64,000 nt of DNA from Metabacillus bambusae (GCF_017497975.1 NZ_JAGDEL010000002.1:310001-374000), one strand, 5' to 3'; positions 29,190 through 38,517 are shown, counted from the stretch's first letter. Program-made: numbers and translations. The notes: a model not told the origin generated them from the sequence alone.

Positions 29190-29228
29190 ATGGACACCCT
29201 CCTTTACCTATTTGTAGGGTGTCCATAT
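29188..29228 (-). promoter_or_regulatory. Hairpin covering the yusG ribosome binding site and start
   Basis: A perfect 13-bp inverted repeat (29188-29200 with 29216-29228, stem ATATGGACACCCT) with a 15-base loop, between gcvH and yusG. In the minus-strand RNA one arm holds part of the GGAGG and the first bases of the AUG. It may end gcvH transcription, although no U-run follows, or hide the yusG start from ribosomes. Confidence 0.6.
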
Positions 29229-29246
29229 TTCATCATATCATGCTAA

Positions 29247-29630
29247 TTAGTCTTCATTTGTCATTTCTTCATATTGCTCAGCTGTCATTAAGTTCTCTAC
29301 GTCAGCCACATTAGCAGGTTCCACAACAATCATCCAAGCCTTTTCATATGGAGATTCATTTACAAATTCAGGGCTGTCATCAAGATCTTCATTGATTTCA
29401 ACTACTTTACCGCTGATTGGTGCATATAGCTCAGATACAGTTTTCACTGACTCAACGCTACCGAATGGCTCGTCCGCTTTAACCTCGTCGCCAACCTCTG
29501 GTAATTCTACAAATACGATATCGCCAAGTTCAGATTGTGCGAAATCTGTAATACCAATACGAACCTTTTCTCCTTCTACTTTTACCCATTCATGTTCTTC
29601 AGAATAACGAAGTTCTTTCGGTGTGTTCAT
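29247..29630 (-). CDS. gcvH: GcvH, glycine cleavage system H protein
   Basis: A 127-residue lipoyl carrier protein. The lipoylated lysine is in [15 protein letters not shown] near residue 63, and the fold begins [20 protein letters not shown]. It shuttles the aminomethyl group between the P, T and L proteins of glycine cleavage, and in B. subtilis also serves as the donor in lipoate transfer to other enzymes. The lipoyl group is completed by LipA, encoded at 5 kb. The gcvT and gcvP genes are not in the window. Confidence 0.97.
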   Translation of the reverse strand: MNTPKELRYSEEHEWVKVEGEKVRIGITDFAQSELGDIVFVELPEVGDEVKADEPFGSVESVKTVSELYAPISGKVVEINEDLDDSPEFVNESPYEKAWMIVVEPANVADVENLMTAEQYEEMTNED

Positions 29631-29767
29631 TTACATTACCTCCAGCATTCATTTCGATTTTTAGTTTGTCATATACTAGGGATGACCTAGATTCTAATTA
29701 CATGATTACAATTATTGAGTTAGTCAATATTGTTGTACCAGTTTATAGCAGACTATGCAAGAATTAT

Positions 29768-30130
29768 CTATAAAATTTCCCAATTTTCTGCATACTGTTC
29801 TTCCTTAAACCCAACTGTGACAGTTTTTTCCCCAACTGCAATTGGTCGTTTGATTAACATACCATCTGAAGATAATATTTCAATCATTTCTTCCTCAGAC
29901 ATTGTAGCTAATCTATCCTTAAGCCCAAGCTCGCGATATTTTTGTCCGCTCGTGTTAAAGAACTTTTTAAGCTCCAATCCACTTTTCTTATATAAAGATG
30001 ATAGCTCCTCCTTAGATGGTGGATTCTCGACTATATGTATTTCATTAAAGTTAACATTGTGTTCTTCCAACCATTTTTTCGCCTTACGACATGTACCACA
30101 TTTAGGATACCAATAAAAATCTAAAGACAT
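29768..30130 (-). CDS. yusI: ArsC/Spx-family protein YusI
   Basis: A 120-residue thioredoxin-fold protein of the arsenate reductase/Spx family. The redox motif is CGTC at residues 11-14 (YPKCGTCRKAKKWL). The segment LIKRPIAVGEKTVTVGF carries the conserved arginine-proline that follows the substrate loop. It lacks the extra features of Spx that bind RNA polymerase, so a reductase-like role is more likely. Target unknown. Position before fadE is conserved. Confidence 0.9.
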   Translation of the reverse strand: MSLDFYWYPKCGTCRKAKKWLEEHNVNFNEIHIVENPPSKEELSSLYKKSGLELKKFFNTSGQKYRELGLKDRLATMSEEEMIEILSSDGMLIKRPIAVGEKTVTVGFKEEQYAENWEIL

Positions 30131-30293
30131 ACCATATCACCACCTATACCTACATTTTCATTTAACTTTATCTTATCATATCCACTCATACAATCCTAAT
30201 TAGAAATATTCTAATTTCATAGCTTTTATAAATAACTTAGACTCTGTAATTTTGTAAAATCTCATGAGCTTTAGAAAAAAACCTTAAAATAAA

Positions 30294-30523
30294 AAGGCTG
30301 TTTTCGTTTTCGCAAAATTTGTTGCTAATTACCAATTAATGTTTGTGGTTGATTGCAGCAAGAGGATGCTCGCTTTCCGCGGGGCGTGCGGTGAGCCTCC
30401 TCGGCGTAAACGCCTGCATGAGTCTCACCCTGTCCCGCTGCTCCCTCAGGAGTCTCGCAATCCGTTCCAATCAATCTAAAATAGTTTTTTATTTTATAAG
30501 CTACAATCTCTTCGAAAAGAGCC
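30294..30523. repeat. MITE-like repeat B, copy 2
   Basis: 230 bp, same orientation as 25861-26077. Ends AAGGCTGTTTTCG and CGAAAAGAGCC; inner arms TTTGTTGC and a diverged GCTACAATCTCTT. The core has GCTCGCTTTCCGCGGGG, GGCGTAAACGCCTGCATGAG and CAGGAGTCTCGCAATCCG. It occupies half of the 445-bp gap between yusI and fadE. Confidence 0.82.
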
Positions 30524-30529
30524 AATAAA

Positions 30530-30564
30530 AAAGAAGACAATCCAAAGTAAAAATTGCCTTCTTT
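30530..30564 (-). terminator. Terminator of the fadNAE operon
   Basis: Stem AAAGAAGACAAT (30530-30541) with ATTGCCTTCTTT (30553-30564), one mismatch, 11-base loop, then TTTATTGG on the minus strand. It is 12 bp from the fadE stop. Confidence 0.7.
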
Positions 30565-30575
30565 ACCTCAACGTT

Positions 30576-32360
30576 TTATGCTAAATACGCATTTTTATCA
30601 ATTATTGCTGCTGCGATTTCTCTTTTCTTTCCAATCACATTAATTGGAGTATGGCGTGTAAACTTTCGTAATGCCGAAATCATCATTCTTAATGAATCCC
30701 CTGATTCAGCTGCAATCAATGATTCTTTTGCATGTGCTTCGATTTCATTAAAAGCTTCCTGACAGTAAACTTGAGTATAGAGAAGCTTTTGTTTATTTTT
30801 CTCTTCTCCTGTTTTCGCAATGGCTTTTTCTGTTCGTAAAATTGCCGATTCCATTGCATAGACATTGCTTACAATATCAGCAATATTGACAAGGATCTCT
30901 TGCTCTTTTTGTAGGCCCTTTCCATACTTTTGTGCCGCTAATCCAGCAATAAGCACACCGATTTTCTTAGCATTTTTCAACAGGTATTTTTCTTGTTCAA
31001 GTGTGCCCTCACCAACCTCCTCAGGCATCAGCATCATGAGCTCTTCTTGTAAGCTTTGAGCTTTTTGGAATAGAGGAAGCTCACCTTTCATTGCTTTTCG
31101 TAAGTAAGTTCCAGGCACTAATAGACGATTAATCTCGTTCGTTCCTTCAAAAATTCGATTTATACGCGAATCCCGGTACACTCGCTCAACCTCGTATTCT
31201 GCCATAAATCCATATCCACCATGAATTTGAACCCCTTCATCCACTACATAATCGAGTGTTTCTGAGCCAAATACTTTATTTAATGAGCATTCAATTGCAT
31301 ATTCTGCAATTGATGCAGCTACCTCTTTACCGTCTTTTATCTGCTCATCGGTTAAACGGCTCATACGATCCTCGAATAATCCAACAGTTCGATATACTGA
31401 GCTTTCCATTGCATAGGTTTTAGCTGCCATATTAGCAAGCTTTTCCCCGATAAGTGAGAAACGAGAGATTGGTGTTTTAAACTGTTGTCTCTGGTTTGCA
31501 TATTGAACAGATACGTCTATTACCCGCTTTGCACCACCAATTGTTCCTACAGCTAATTTATATCGACCAATGTTTAATATATTAAAAGCAATCACATGCC
31601 CTTTACCAAGCTCACCTAATAAGTTTTCTTTTGGTACCATCGCATCCTCTAAAATTAATGTTCTTGTCGAAGATCCCTTTATCCCCATCTTCTTTTCTTC
31701 AGGACCAGTTGATACACCTGGATATTCCTTTTCAACTATAAATGCTGAGAAGTGCTCACCATCGATTTTTGCATAGACAACAAAGACGTCAGCAAAACCT
31801 GAGTTGGTAATCCACTGCTTTTCTCCATTTAAGACATAATGTGTACCTTCTGCATTTAACTTTGCAGTTGTTCTTGCACCAAGTGCATCTGATCCTGAGT
31901 TTGGTTCAGTAAGTGCATATGCCGCTAGTTTTTCACCAGAAGCTAGATCTGGTAAATATTTTTGCTTTTGTTCTTCATTCCCGAACAAAACGATTGGCAG
32001 TGACCCAATTCCTACATGTGCACCAAAGGATAATGAAAAGCTACCACCTCTTGAGATCTTTTCGGTTATTAATGCAGAACTAATCTTATCAAGTCCTAAA
32101 CCACCATATTCTTCCGGAACATCTGCACCTAATAGTCCAAGTTCACCAGCTTGTTTTAGAAGCTTTACTGACTTTTCGAACTGATGATTTTCGATATCTT
32201 CAAGATGTGGCAATACTTCATTAATAACAAAATCTTCCGTCGTCTTTGCAATCATTTTATGCTCATCTGTAAAATCCTCAGGTGTAAAAATTCGATCATA
32301 AGAAACATCTTCAATTAAAAAGCTACCACCTTTAAGACTCGAGTTAGTCGCTTTTGACAT
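30576..32360 (-). CDS. fadE: FadE, acyl-CoA dehydrogenase
   Basis: A 594-residue FAD-dependent acyl-CoA dehydrogenase for the first oxidation step of fatty-acid beta-oxidation. The acyl-CoA dehydrogenase core covers about residues 30-430: AYALTEPNSGSDA, KQWITNSGFADVFVVYA, GVQIHGGYGFMAEYEVERVY with the expected glycine-rich block and RINRIFEGTNEINRLLVPG. A helical C-terminal extension of about 150 residues matches B. subtilis FadE (YusJ). Start chosen at MSKATNSS behind GGGGGAA, five codons inside the longest frame. Last gene of fadN-fadA-fadE. Confidence 0.95.
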   Translation of the reverse strand: MSKATNSSLKGGSFLIEDVSYDRIFTPEDFTDEHKMIAKTTEDFVINEVLPHLEDIENHQFEKSVKLLKQAGELGLLGADVPEEYGGLGLDKISSALITEKISRGGSFSLSFGAHVGIGSLPIVLFGNEEQKQKYLPDLASGEKLAAYALTEPNSGSDALGARTTAKLNAEGTHYVLNGEKQWITNSGFADVFVVYAKIDGEHFSAFIVEKEYPGVSTGPEEKKMGIKGSSTRTLILEDAMVPKENLLGELGKGHVIAFNILNIGRYKLAVGTIGGAKRVIDVSVQYANQRQQFKTPISRFSLIGEKLANMAAKTYAMESSVYRTVGLFEDRMSRLTDEQIKDGKEVAASIAEYAIECSLNKVFGSETLDYVVDEGVQIHGGYGFMAEYEVERVYRDSRINRIFEGTNEINRLLVPGTYLRKAMKGELPLFQKAQSLQEELMMLMPEEVGEGTLEQEKYLLKNAKKIGVLIAGLAAQKYGKGLQKEQEILVNIADIVSNVYAMESAILRTEKAIAKTGEEKNKQKLLYTQVYCQEAFNEIEAHAKESLIAAESGDSLRMMISALRKFTRHTPINVIGKKREIAAAIIDKNAYLA

Positions 32361-32423
32361 AAAAAATTCCCCCATTGTCTAAGTATTGTAAAAGAATACT
32401 AAATTTCGTCCCCTATAAACCTA

Positions 32424-33599
32424 TTAAATTAACTCAAATACACCTGCTGCTCCCATACCTCCACCTATACACATTGTGACAACACCGAATTGTTCATTGC
32501 GACGTTTCATTTCATGAATGAGTGAAAGAGTTAGTTTAGTACCTGTACAGCCAAGTGGATGTCCTAGCGCAATTGCTCCCCCATTGACGTTAACTTTATC
32601 TTCATCCAAGCCAAGTTCACGAATAACTTGTATGGATTGTGAAGCGAAGGCTTCATTTAACTCAAATAATCCTATATCTGAAAGCTCTAATCCTGCATAT
32701 TTTAATGCTAATGGTATTGCAGCAACTGGACCAATTCCCATCACTTCAGGTGGCACTCCTGCGACTGCAAATGAACGAAACTTTGCCATTGGGGTATACC
32801 CTAGTGAGCCCGCTTTTTCTCGATCCATTAACATAACCGCTGCTGCACCATCACTTGTTTGTGAAGAGTTACCGGCTGTAACAGAACCCTTTGTAGAGAA
32901 AGCTGGTCGCAGCGTTGCTAAAACCTCAGCTGTCGTATTGAAGCGTACTCCCTCATCTTGTCTGAACTGTACAACCTGCTCCCTAAACTTATGATTAGAG
33001 TCAACTGTTCTAATCGGAACATCAACCGTCACAATTTCTTCAGCAAATTTTCCTTCATTAATTGCCATTGCAGCTTTTTGATGGCTTCTTACTGCAAAGG
33101 CATCTTGATCTTCTCTGGAAATACCAAATTTTTGGGCAACTTGCTCAGCAGTATGCCCCATTCCCATATAGTATTCTGGTGCATCCTCAGCTAATCTAGC
33201 ATTAGGCCTGACAACATGCCCCATCATTGGAACAAGACTCATTGATTCCGCACCACCCGCTATAGCTGTGTCGGAATGGCCCAGCATTATTTTTTCTGCT
33301 CCATATGCGATACTTTGTAGGCCAGATGAACAGTAGCGGTTAATCGTTACTGCCGGTACTGTATATGGAAGACCAGCCAATGCCCCAATATTCCTAGCCA
33401 TATTAAGACCCTGCTCTGCTTCAGGCATAGCACAGCCAATAATTAAATCATCGATATTCCCCTGGTAATCCCCTGCCCGTTTTAACGTTTCCTTTACAAC
33501 TAACGCACCAAGATCATCAGGGCGCATATTAGCTAATGTTCCTTTTTTCGCTCTCCCCACTGGTGTTCTAGCACCTGCTACAATGACTGCTTCACGCAT
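32424..33599 (-). CDS. fadA: FadA, acetyl-CoA acyltransferase (3-ketoacyl-CoA thiolase)
   Basis: A 391-residue thiolase that cleaves 3-ketoacyl-CoA to acetyl-CoA and a shortened acyl-CoA. The acyl-accepting cysteine is in [13 protein letters not shown] near residue 88. The catalytic histidine is in [16 protein letters not shown] and the second cysteine in [13 protein letters not shown] at the end. Middle gene of the operon, 41 bp after fadN. Confidence 0.97.
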   Translation of the reverse strand: MREAVIVAGARTPVGRAKKGTLANMRPDDLGALVVKETLKRAGDYQGNIDDLIIGCAMPEAEQGLNMARNIGALAGLPYTVPAVTINRYCSSGLQSIAYGAEKIMLGHSDTAIAGGAESMSLVPMMGHVVRPNARLAEDAPEYYMGMGHTAEQVAQKFGISREDQDAFAVRSHQKAAMAINEGKFAEEIVTVDVPIRTVDSNHKFREQVVQFRQDEGVRFNTTAEVLATLRPAFSTKGSVTAGNSSQTSDGAAAVMLMDREKAGSLGYTPMAKFRSFAVAGVPPEVMGIGPVAAIPLALKYAGLELSDIGLFELNEAFASQSIQVIRELGLDEDKVNVNGGAIALGHPLGCTGTKLTLSLIHEMKRRNEQFGVVTMCIGGGMGAAGVFELI

Positions 33600-33640
33600 T
33601 TCTTAAAACCTCCCTTTGTCGTCTAGTCGTTATATTTCTC

Positions 33641-36025
33641 TTAATTCCTAAGGGGCTTCCCTTTTACGAGCATATGCTGCATACGTTGTTGAGATTTGCC
33701 CTCGGCTACTAAACTTAAAAATGCCTCTTTTTCCAAATCGAGCAGATACTGTTCATCTACTTCAGTACCGAATGGAACTCTACCACCAGCAATAACAAAA
33801 GCAAGTTTTTTGGCAATTTTTAAATCGTGATCAGAGATGAAGCCTGAAAGGTACATAGATTGTGCACCAAGTAGTAATGTTGCATAGCCAGTTTCACCAA
33901 CAACTGGTACTTTCTTTCTAGTAGGTGGTTGGTAGCCATTGTCATGCAGTTCAATGACACGCTGTTTCGCATCATATAATAGATGATCATTATTCACACT
34001 AATCTTGTCATTACCATTTAAAAATTGATTTTCCCTTGCTTCTGCAGCTGACGTTGAAACCTTTGCCATTGCAACTGTTTCAAACACTTTATTTGCAACT
34101 GCTTGTATATCAAAATCTACACCTTTAGGCATATTGTTTAATTGCTTAATATAGAGTTCTTTATTTCCACCACCACCTGGGATTAAGCCTACACCAACTT
34201 CAACTAACCCCATATATGTTTCCGAGGATGCTTGAATACTGCTTGCAGGTAAACAAATTTCTGCACCGCCACCTAGTGCCATTCCAAATGGTGCAGCTAC
34301 TACTGGCTTTTTACTGTATTTAATCCTCATCATCGCTTGTTGGAACTTGCGGATAACCATATCTATTTCAAAGAAATTATCGTCTTGAGCTTCCATTAAT
34401 ATCATGCCAAGATTTGCTCCCACACAGAAGTTTTTGCCTTGGTTGCCAATGACAAGTCCTTTATAATTTTTTTCTACTTCATCGATTGCAAAATTAATCA
34501 TTTGGATGATATCTAGACCTATTGCATTACTTTTTGAGTGGAATTCAAGTAATGCCACATCATCCCCTAGATCAATCAAGCTTGCACCACTGTTTTTCTT
34601 AATGACTCCATTTACTTCTTTATGTGTTTTTAAATCAATTACTTTTGCATTTTTTAAAACTTGGCGGTATTCTCCATTTAGATAGAAGAATAGAACACCA
34701 TTTTCCTTTCGATAGAATGTCTCATTACCTTTCTCAACCATCTCTTTTACCCAAGCTGGAACAGAAAAGCCTTTTGCTTCCATTATTTCAATGGATTGCT
34801 TAACACCAATTGCGTCCCAAAGCTCAAACGGACCCACTTCCCAACCAAATCCCCATTTCATAGCACGGTCAATCGCAACAATATCATCGGCAATATCTCC
34901 TAGCAGCTCTGCAGAATAGATAAGCGTTGGAATGGTGATATTTTGTAAAAGAAGCCCTGCCCGATCGTTAGAATATATAAGCGCTTTCAATTTATCATTT
35001 AATCCCTTAGCCTGTTTAGCAAGCTCAATCGATGGACACGTTATTTTCTTTTTCTCAACATATTCAAACGTTTCAGGGTTTAATTCAAGAATTGTTTTTC
35101 CTTGTTTTTTATAAAAGCCCTGACCACTTTTACTTCCTAGCCAACCATTATCAAGCATTTTTTGCATGAATGTAGGAACCGCAAATACCTCTTTTTCCTT
35201 GCCATCTACATGGTCATAGACGTTTTTAGCCACATGCGCAAACGTGTCTAAACCAACGACATCAAGTGTACGAAAGGTTGCACTTTTCGGTCTGCCAATA
35301 AGAGGTCCTGTTACAGAATCAACTTCACCAACACTGTATCCCCCTTTAAGCATTTGTTGGACAGTTACTAGTAATCCATACGTACCGATACGATTAGCAA
35401 TAAAGTTAGGTGTATCCTTCGCTTCAACAACACCTTTACCTAATACATCCTCTCCAAATGTTTTCATAAACGATACAACCTTTTCATCGGTATCCTTTGT
35501 TGGTACCACCTCTAAAAGCTTTAAATAACGTGGTGGGTTGAAAAAATGTGTTCCAAGAAAATGCTTTCTAAAATCCTCAGAACGACCTTTAGCCATCGCT
35601 TCAACAGATATTCCAGATGTATTTGAACTTATAATACTACCTTGTTTTCTATGTTTATCAACTTCAGCAAAAACCTTTTGTTTTACTGCTAAATTTTCAA
35701 CAACTACCTCTATTACCCAATCAACTTCAGAAAGGCGATGTAGGTCATCCTCAAGGTTGCCTGCTTCTATAAGATCAATATTTCCCTTTACAGTTAATGG
35801 GGCTGGCTTTTGCTTTAGCAGCTTTTGTATAGATGTTGCTGCAATACGATTTCGTACTGCCTTATCTTCTAAGGTTAACCCCTTCTTAATTTCATCCTCA
35901 TTCAATTCACGTGGCACAATATCCAATAGTAAGACAGGGATGCCGATATTCGCTAAATGTGCTGCAATTCCTGAGCCCATTACCCCTGAACCTAATACTG
36001 CAGCTTTCTTAATAAATTGGCTCAT
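33641..36025 (-). CDS. fadN: FadN, 3-hydroxyacyl-CoA dehydrogenase / enoyl-CoA hydratase
   Basis: A 794-residue bifunctional beta-oxidation enzyme. The N-terminal Rossmann domain opens with AAVLGSGVMGSGIAAHLA (NAD binding) and carries HFFNPPRYLKLLEVV with the catalytic histidine. A second dehydrogenase C-terminal domain follows to about residue 420, and residues 500-690 form the crotonase-like hydratase with FCVGANLGM and GMALGGGAEI. The domain order, dehydrogenase first, is opposite to E. coli FadB and typical of Bacillus FadN. Start chosen at MSQFIKKA behind AGGGGGAAG; the longer frame would begin inside the FadR operator. Confidence 0.96.
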   Translation of the reverse strand: MSQFIKKAAVLGSGVMGSGIAAHLANIGIPVLLLDIVPRELNEDEIKKGLTLEDKAVRNRIAATSIQKLLKQKPAPLTVKGNIDLIEAGNLEDDLHRLSEVDWVIEVVVENLAVKQKVFAEVDKHRKQGSIISSNTSGISVEAMAKGRSEDFRKHFLGTHFFNPPRYLKLLEVVPTKDTDEKVVSFMKTFGEDVLGKGVVEAKDTPNFIANRIGTYGLLVTVQQMLKGGYSVGEVDSVTGPLIGRPKSATFRTLDVVGLDTFAHVAKNVYDHVDGKEKEVFAVPTFMQKMLDNGWLGSKSGQGFYKKQGKTILELNPETFEYVEKKKITCPSIELAKQAKGLNDKLKALIYSNDRAGLLLQNITIPTLIYSAELLGDIADDIVAIDRAMKWGFGWEVGPFELWDAIGVKQSIEIMEAKGFSVPAWVKEMVEKGNETFYRKENGVLFFYLNGEYRQVLKNAKVIDLKTHKEVNGVIKKNSGASLIDLGDDVALLEFHSKSNAIGLDIIQMINFAIDEVEKNYKGLVIGNQGKNFCVGANLGMILMEAQDDNFFEIDMVIRKFQQAMMRIKYSKKPVVAAPFGMALGGGAEICLPASSIQASSETYMGLVEVGVGLIPGGGGNKELYIKQLNNMPKGVDFDIQAVANKVFETVAMAKVSTSAAEARENQFLNGNDKISVNNDHLLYDAKQRVIELHDNGYQPPTRKKVPVVGETGYATLLLGAQSMYLSGFISDHDLKIAKKLAFVIAGGRVPFGTEVDEQYLLDLEKEAFLSLVAEGKSQQRMQHMLVKGKPLRN

Positions 36026-36042
36026 GTTTCTTCCCCCTTTTT

Positions 36043-36060
36043 TGAATGAATACTCATTCA
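36043..36060. promoter_or_regulatory. FadR operator upstream of fadNAE
   Basis: Perfect 7-bp half sites TGAATGA and TCATTCA around ATAC, ending 17 bp upstream of the fadN start. This matches the TGAATGA-N4-TCATTCA box of Bacillus FadR, a TetR-type repressor released by long-chain acyl-CoA. fadR itself is not in the window. Confidence 0.85.
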
Positions 36061-36211
36061 TTTTTTTCTCAAAAAAAATGACCCTTGCAACTTAGTTCCT
36101 TTATTCTTAATATAAAAGATTTTGAAAATTTCTTCAATACATTTATGATATTTTTTCCTAAATAATCAAATTCCACTTTGGAAAAACTATTTTCTTAGGA
36201 GGTGATAGTTC

Positions 36212-36367
36212 ATGGCACGTTTAAAAAAGGATCCTTCAAAAGCTGGTGTTAGTGCTGCAAGTGTAAAGGGCAACGCTGGTCCTACAAATGAAAAAGCAGG
36301 TGGCGGAAAACGCACAAGCCAAAACCAGCAATATAAGCAACATAATATGGGAAATGATAACTTGTAA
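36212..36367 (+). CDS. yuzL: YuzL family small protein
   Basis: A 51-residue basic protein: MARLKKDPSKAGVSAASVKG, then NAGPTNEKAGGGKRTSQNQQ and a polar end with YKQHNMGNDNL. This is the YuzL pattern, a short family found only in spore formers and reminiscent of minor acid-soluble spore proteins, although the function is unproved. Perfect ribosome binding site TTAGGAGGTGA eight bases from the ATG. It is divergent from fadN and faces fadM. Confidence 0.88.
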   Translation: MARLKKDPSKAGVSAASVKGNAGPTNEKAGGGKRTSQNQQYKQHNMGNDNL

Positions 36368-36376
36368 ATTTTTCAA

Positions 36377-36427
36377 AGGTCTAACCCCTCCGCTTTAAGT
36401 AAAGACAAACTATTGGGGGGGCTGACC
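36377..36427. terminator. Hairpin between yuzL and fadM
   Basis: GGTC-TAA-CCCCTCC (36378-36391) can pair with GGGGGGG-CT-GACC (36414-36426), with a small inner stem CTTTA/TAAAG. It lies between the convergent yuzL and fadM genes. The T-tract is about 15 bases further on, so termination is possible but not certain. It resembles the outer parts of the hairpin at 57070-57180. Confidence 0.45.
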
Positions 36428-36438
36428 CTCCTTACATA

Positions 36439-37356
36439 TTATTTTTTAATTATTCCTTTCAACACAAAAGCTACGTTTGCAGGTCTCTCTGCAAGCCTCC
36501 TCATAAAATACCCATACCAATCAGTTCCATATGGAACATATACACGCAGCCGGTACCCTTCTTTTACGAGTTCTAGCTGCTTTTCAGGACGAATGCCATA
36601 GAGCATTTGAAATTCAAATTGTGATTTAGGTATTTTGTGCACTTTCACTAGTTTTTTTGTATAATCTATTATAGCGTCATCGTGCGTTGCTACGGCGGTA
36701 AAATTTCCATTCAATAAATGCATCTTAATGATTTGTTTAAAATTTTCATCAACTGCTTTTTTTTCTGGAAATGCAACCCTTGAAGATTCTTTATACGCTC
36801 CCTTAACAAGTCTCAAATTAGCACGATACTCGGCTAACTCCTCAATATCCATAACTGTACGGTATAGATATGCCTGAAGAACCGTACCAACATTATTAAA
36901 TTCTTTTCTAAGCTCTTTATAAACTTCAAGAGTTCTTTCACATCTTGAATAATCTTCCATATCAATCGTGACAAATACTTTATATTGCTTAGCAACAGAT
37001 AGAATTCGTCTCATATTTTGTAATACAACTTCATCCGATATGTCTAATCCCATGGATGTTAATTTCAATGATAGCTGTGATTGTAGGTGTTCTTTACCTA
37101 TTGCTTCAATTGCTTTTATTGTGTTGTTAGCCATTTCATTTGCTTCTTGTTCATCTTGGATAAACTCACCTAGATAGTCGAGTGTTACATCAAGACCTTT
37201 TTTATTTAATTCTTCAATCACCTTTGTTGCCATTTCAATAGTATTTCCCGCAACAAATCTTGCTGCACCAAACCTTAAACCATACTTTTTTGCTAATTTT
37301 GTCATCATCTTATTTCTGGATAAAAACATGAAAGAGTTTCGAAGTAGTTTTTCCAT
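36439..37356 (-). CDS. fadM: Proline dehydrogenase (FadM/YusM, PutB-type)
   Basis: A 305-residue FAD enzyme with the proline dehydrogenase barrel. It oxidises proline to pyrroline-5-carboxylate. Visible family blocks are LSLKLTSMGLDIS, VTIDMEDYSRCE, VLQAYLYRT, LRLVKGAYKE, ATHDD, FEFQMLYGIR and the C-terminal RVYVPYGTDWYGYFMRRLAERP, whose arginines bind the substrate carboxylate. No P5C dehydrogenase gene is close by. The locus matches B. subtilis yusM. Confidence 0.95.
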   Translation of the reverse strand: MEKLLRNSFMFLSRNKMMTKLAKKYGLRFGAARFVAGNTIEMATKVIEELNKKGLDVTLDYLGEFIQDEQEANEMANNTIKAIEAIGKEHLQSQLSLKLTSMGLDISDEVVLQNMRRILSVAKQYKVFVTIDMEDYSRCERTLEVYKELRKEFNNVGTVLQAYLYRTVMDIEELAEYRANLRLVKGAYKESSRVAFPEKKAVDENFKQIIKMHLLNGNFTAVATHDDAIIDYTKKLVKVHKIPKSQFEFQMLYGIRPEKQLELVKEGYRLRVYVPYGTDWYGYFMRRLAERPANVAFVLKGIIKK

Positions 37357-37586
37357 ATAAACCCCTCCTATAGCGTTTTCATGCCCAGCTGATATTTAGA
37401 AGGTCTTTGGAGGTTAACCCAAAGACTTTTTATAAAGCGTATTCATAAAATCTTCCTTACTAAAGACTGTATTCTTCCTACATTATCTATATGTCCTCGA
37501 AAAAAATCTGTTAAAACTGATGGTGTATAGATCCGTTATTTCGTGGAACGATAATGATGACAATATGTGAGGAGGGTTACAAAACT

Positions 37587-37865
37587 ATGCAACAGCAACA
37601 ACAACAAAACATGCAGCAACAAGCAATGATGCAGCAGCCACCAAGTATTGTAACAACAAAAGATCAGCTTTACTTAACTGATATGCTTTCTTGGAACCTT
37701 TTAGCGATGAAAAAGGCTCATTTTTTTGCGTCTCAATGTCAAAATCAAGGAATAAAAACTCAACTAGATCAAGTTGGTCAAATGCATCATCAGCATTATC
37801 AAAAAATATTAACTCACTTACAAAATCAGCAACAACAACCTTCAGCTGGATCACAACTTCAATAG
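37587..37865 (+). CDS. Coat-F-like spore protein, glutamine-rich
   Basis: A 92-residue protein with glutamine-rich ends: an N-terminal run of Gln, Met and Asn to about residue 25, and a C-terminal HLQNQQQQPSAG. The middle (TKDQLYLTDMLSWNLLAMKK, then HFFASQCQNQGIKTQLDQ) is the ferritin-like coat F domain. Start is ATG 37587, ten bases after GAGGAGGG. It is followed after 11 bp by a second member of the family, forming an operon at the B. subtilis yusN position. Confidence 0.82.
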   Translation: MQQQQQQNMQQQAMMQQPPSIVTTKDQLYLTDMLSWNLLAMKKAHFFASQCQNQGIKTQLDQVGQMHHQHYQKILTHLQNQQQQPSAGSQLQ

Positions 37866-37876
37866 GAGTGATAGAC

Positions 37877-38224
37877 ATGAATATAAATCAACAACAAAAA
37901 ATAACCAACCCTGAAACACAAATACAAAAAGGACCACAAATGAATGATCGTGATTTTGTTAATGATCTTTTGTCTACAGAAAAATACATGACTGCTTCCT
38001 ATTCATCTGCTTTAAATGAGGCAAGTCACCAAGCACTCTATCAAGATATATTAACCATCTTCAACGAAACACAGCAATCTCAACGAGACCTGTACAATCT
38101 CATGTTTAGAAATGGTTGGTACGCACTTGAAGCTGCTGACACACAGAAGCTTCAGCAATCACATCAGCAATTTTCAAACTATATCGGACAGCAATCACCT
38201 TATAGTAGTGGTATGTCTCAGTAA
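37877..38224 (+). CDS. yusN: Coat-F domain spore coat protein
   Basis: A 115-residue protein. After a polar N-terminus it has the coat F pattern DRDFVNDLLSTEKYMTASYS, then HQALYQDILTIFNETQQSQR and LYNLMFRNGWYALEAAD. Start is ATG 37877 behind AATAGGAGTGA; the longer frame upstream is the shadow of the preceding coat gene. Relatives are layers of the spore coat or spore-associated. A strong terminator follows. Confidence 0.85.
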   Translation: MNINQQQKITNPETQIQKGPQMNDRDFVNDLLSTEKYMTASYSSALNEASHQALYQDILTIFNETQQSQRDLYNLMFRNGWYALEAADTQKLQQSHQQFSNYIGQQSPYSSGMSQ

Positions 38225-38227
38225 AAT

Positions 38228-38264
38228 AAACAACTCAGCTTCAAAACAGGAAGCTGAGTTGTTT
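38228..38264. terminator. Bidirectional terminator between the coat genes and yusU
   Basis: Perfect 14-bp stem AAACAACTCAGCTT (38228-38241) with its complement at 38251-38264 and a nine-base loop, T-rich on the plus side. It overlaps the last bases of yusU. Confidence 0.88.
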
Positions 38265-38517
38265 ATTTTGGGTTTGTTTTTTCACGATGTTTTTCATTAA
38301 GAGCTTTAATTTCATTAATGATTGTTTTCATTTCATTTTTAGCATCAGGATATGTAACATTCCAATGCTTCGCTAAAGGTGGCATTGACTTTGCTATATG
38401 TATGTATAATGCCCACATTTTTACCTTCTCTGTCAATTCATCGGTTACTTCCCCGATTAGTAGTTCTGTATATTTTTCCAACAAACCATCAAACTGTTTA
38501 GTAAGTTCTTTATCCAT
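38263..38517 (-). CDS. yusU: YusU family protein (DUF2573)
   Basis: An 84-residue soluble helical protein of the DUF2573 family, beginning MDKELTKQFDGLLEKYTELL and containing VKMWALYIHIAKSMPPLAKHW. Function unknown. It follows the FhuF-like gene by 21 bp and may be its operon partner, as yusU neighbours yusV in B. subtilis. Confidence 0.85.
   Translation of the reverse strand: MDKELTKQFDGLLEKYTELLIGEVTDELTEKVKMWALYIHIAKSMPPLAKHWNVTYPDAKNEMKTIINEIKALNEKHREKTNPK

Noticed and set aside
29188-29228. Glycine riboswitch for gcvH
   Set aside because: This hairpin is downstream of gcvH, and the gcvH leader (29631-29767) is too short and lacks the tandem aptamer pattern.
37691-37876. N-terminal extension of the second coat-F gene
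   Set aside because: It is the shadow of the preceding coat-F gene in another frame; a good ribosome binding site exists only at the ATG 37877.
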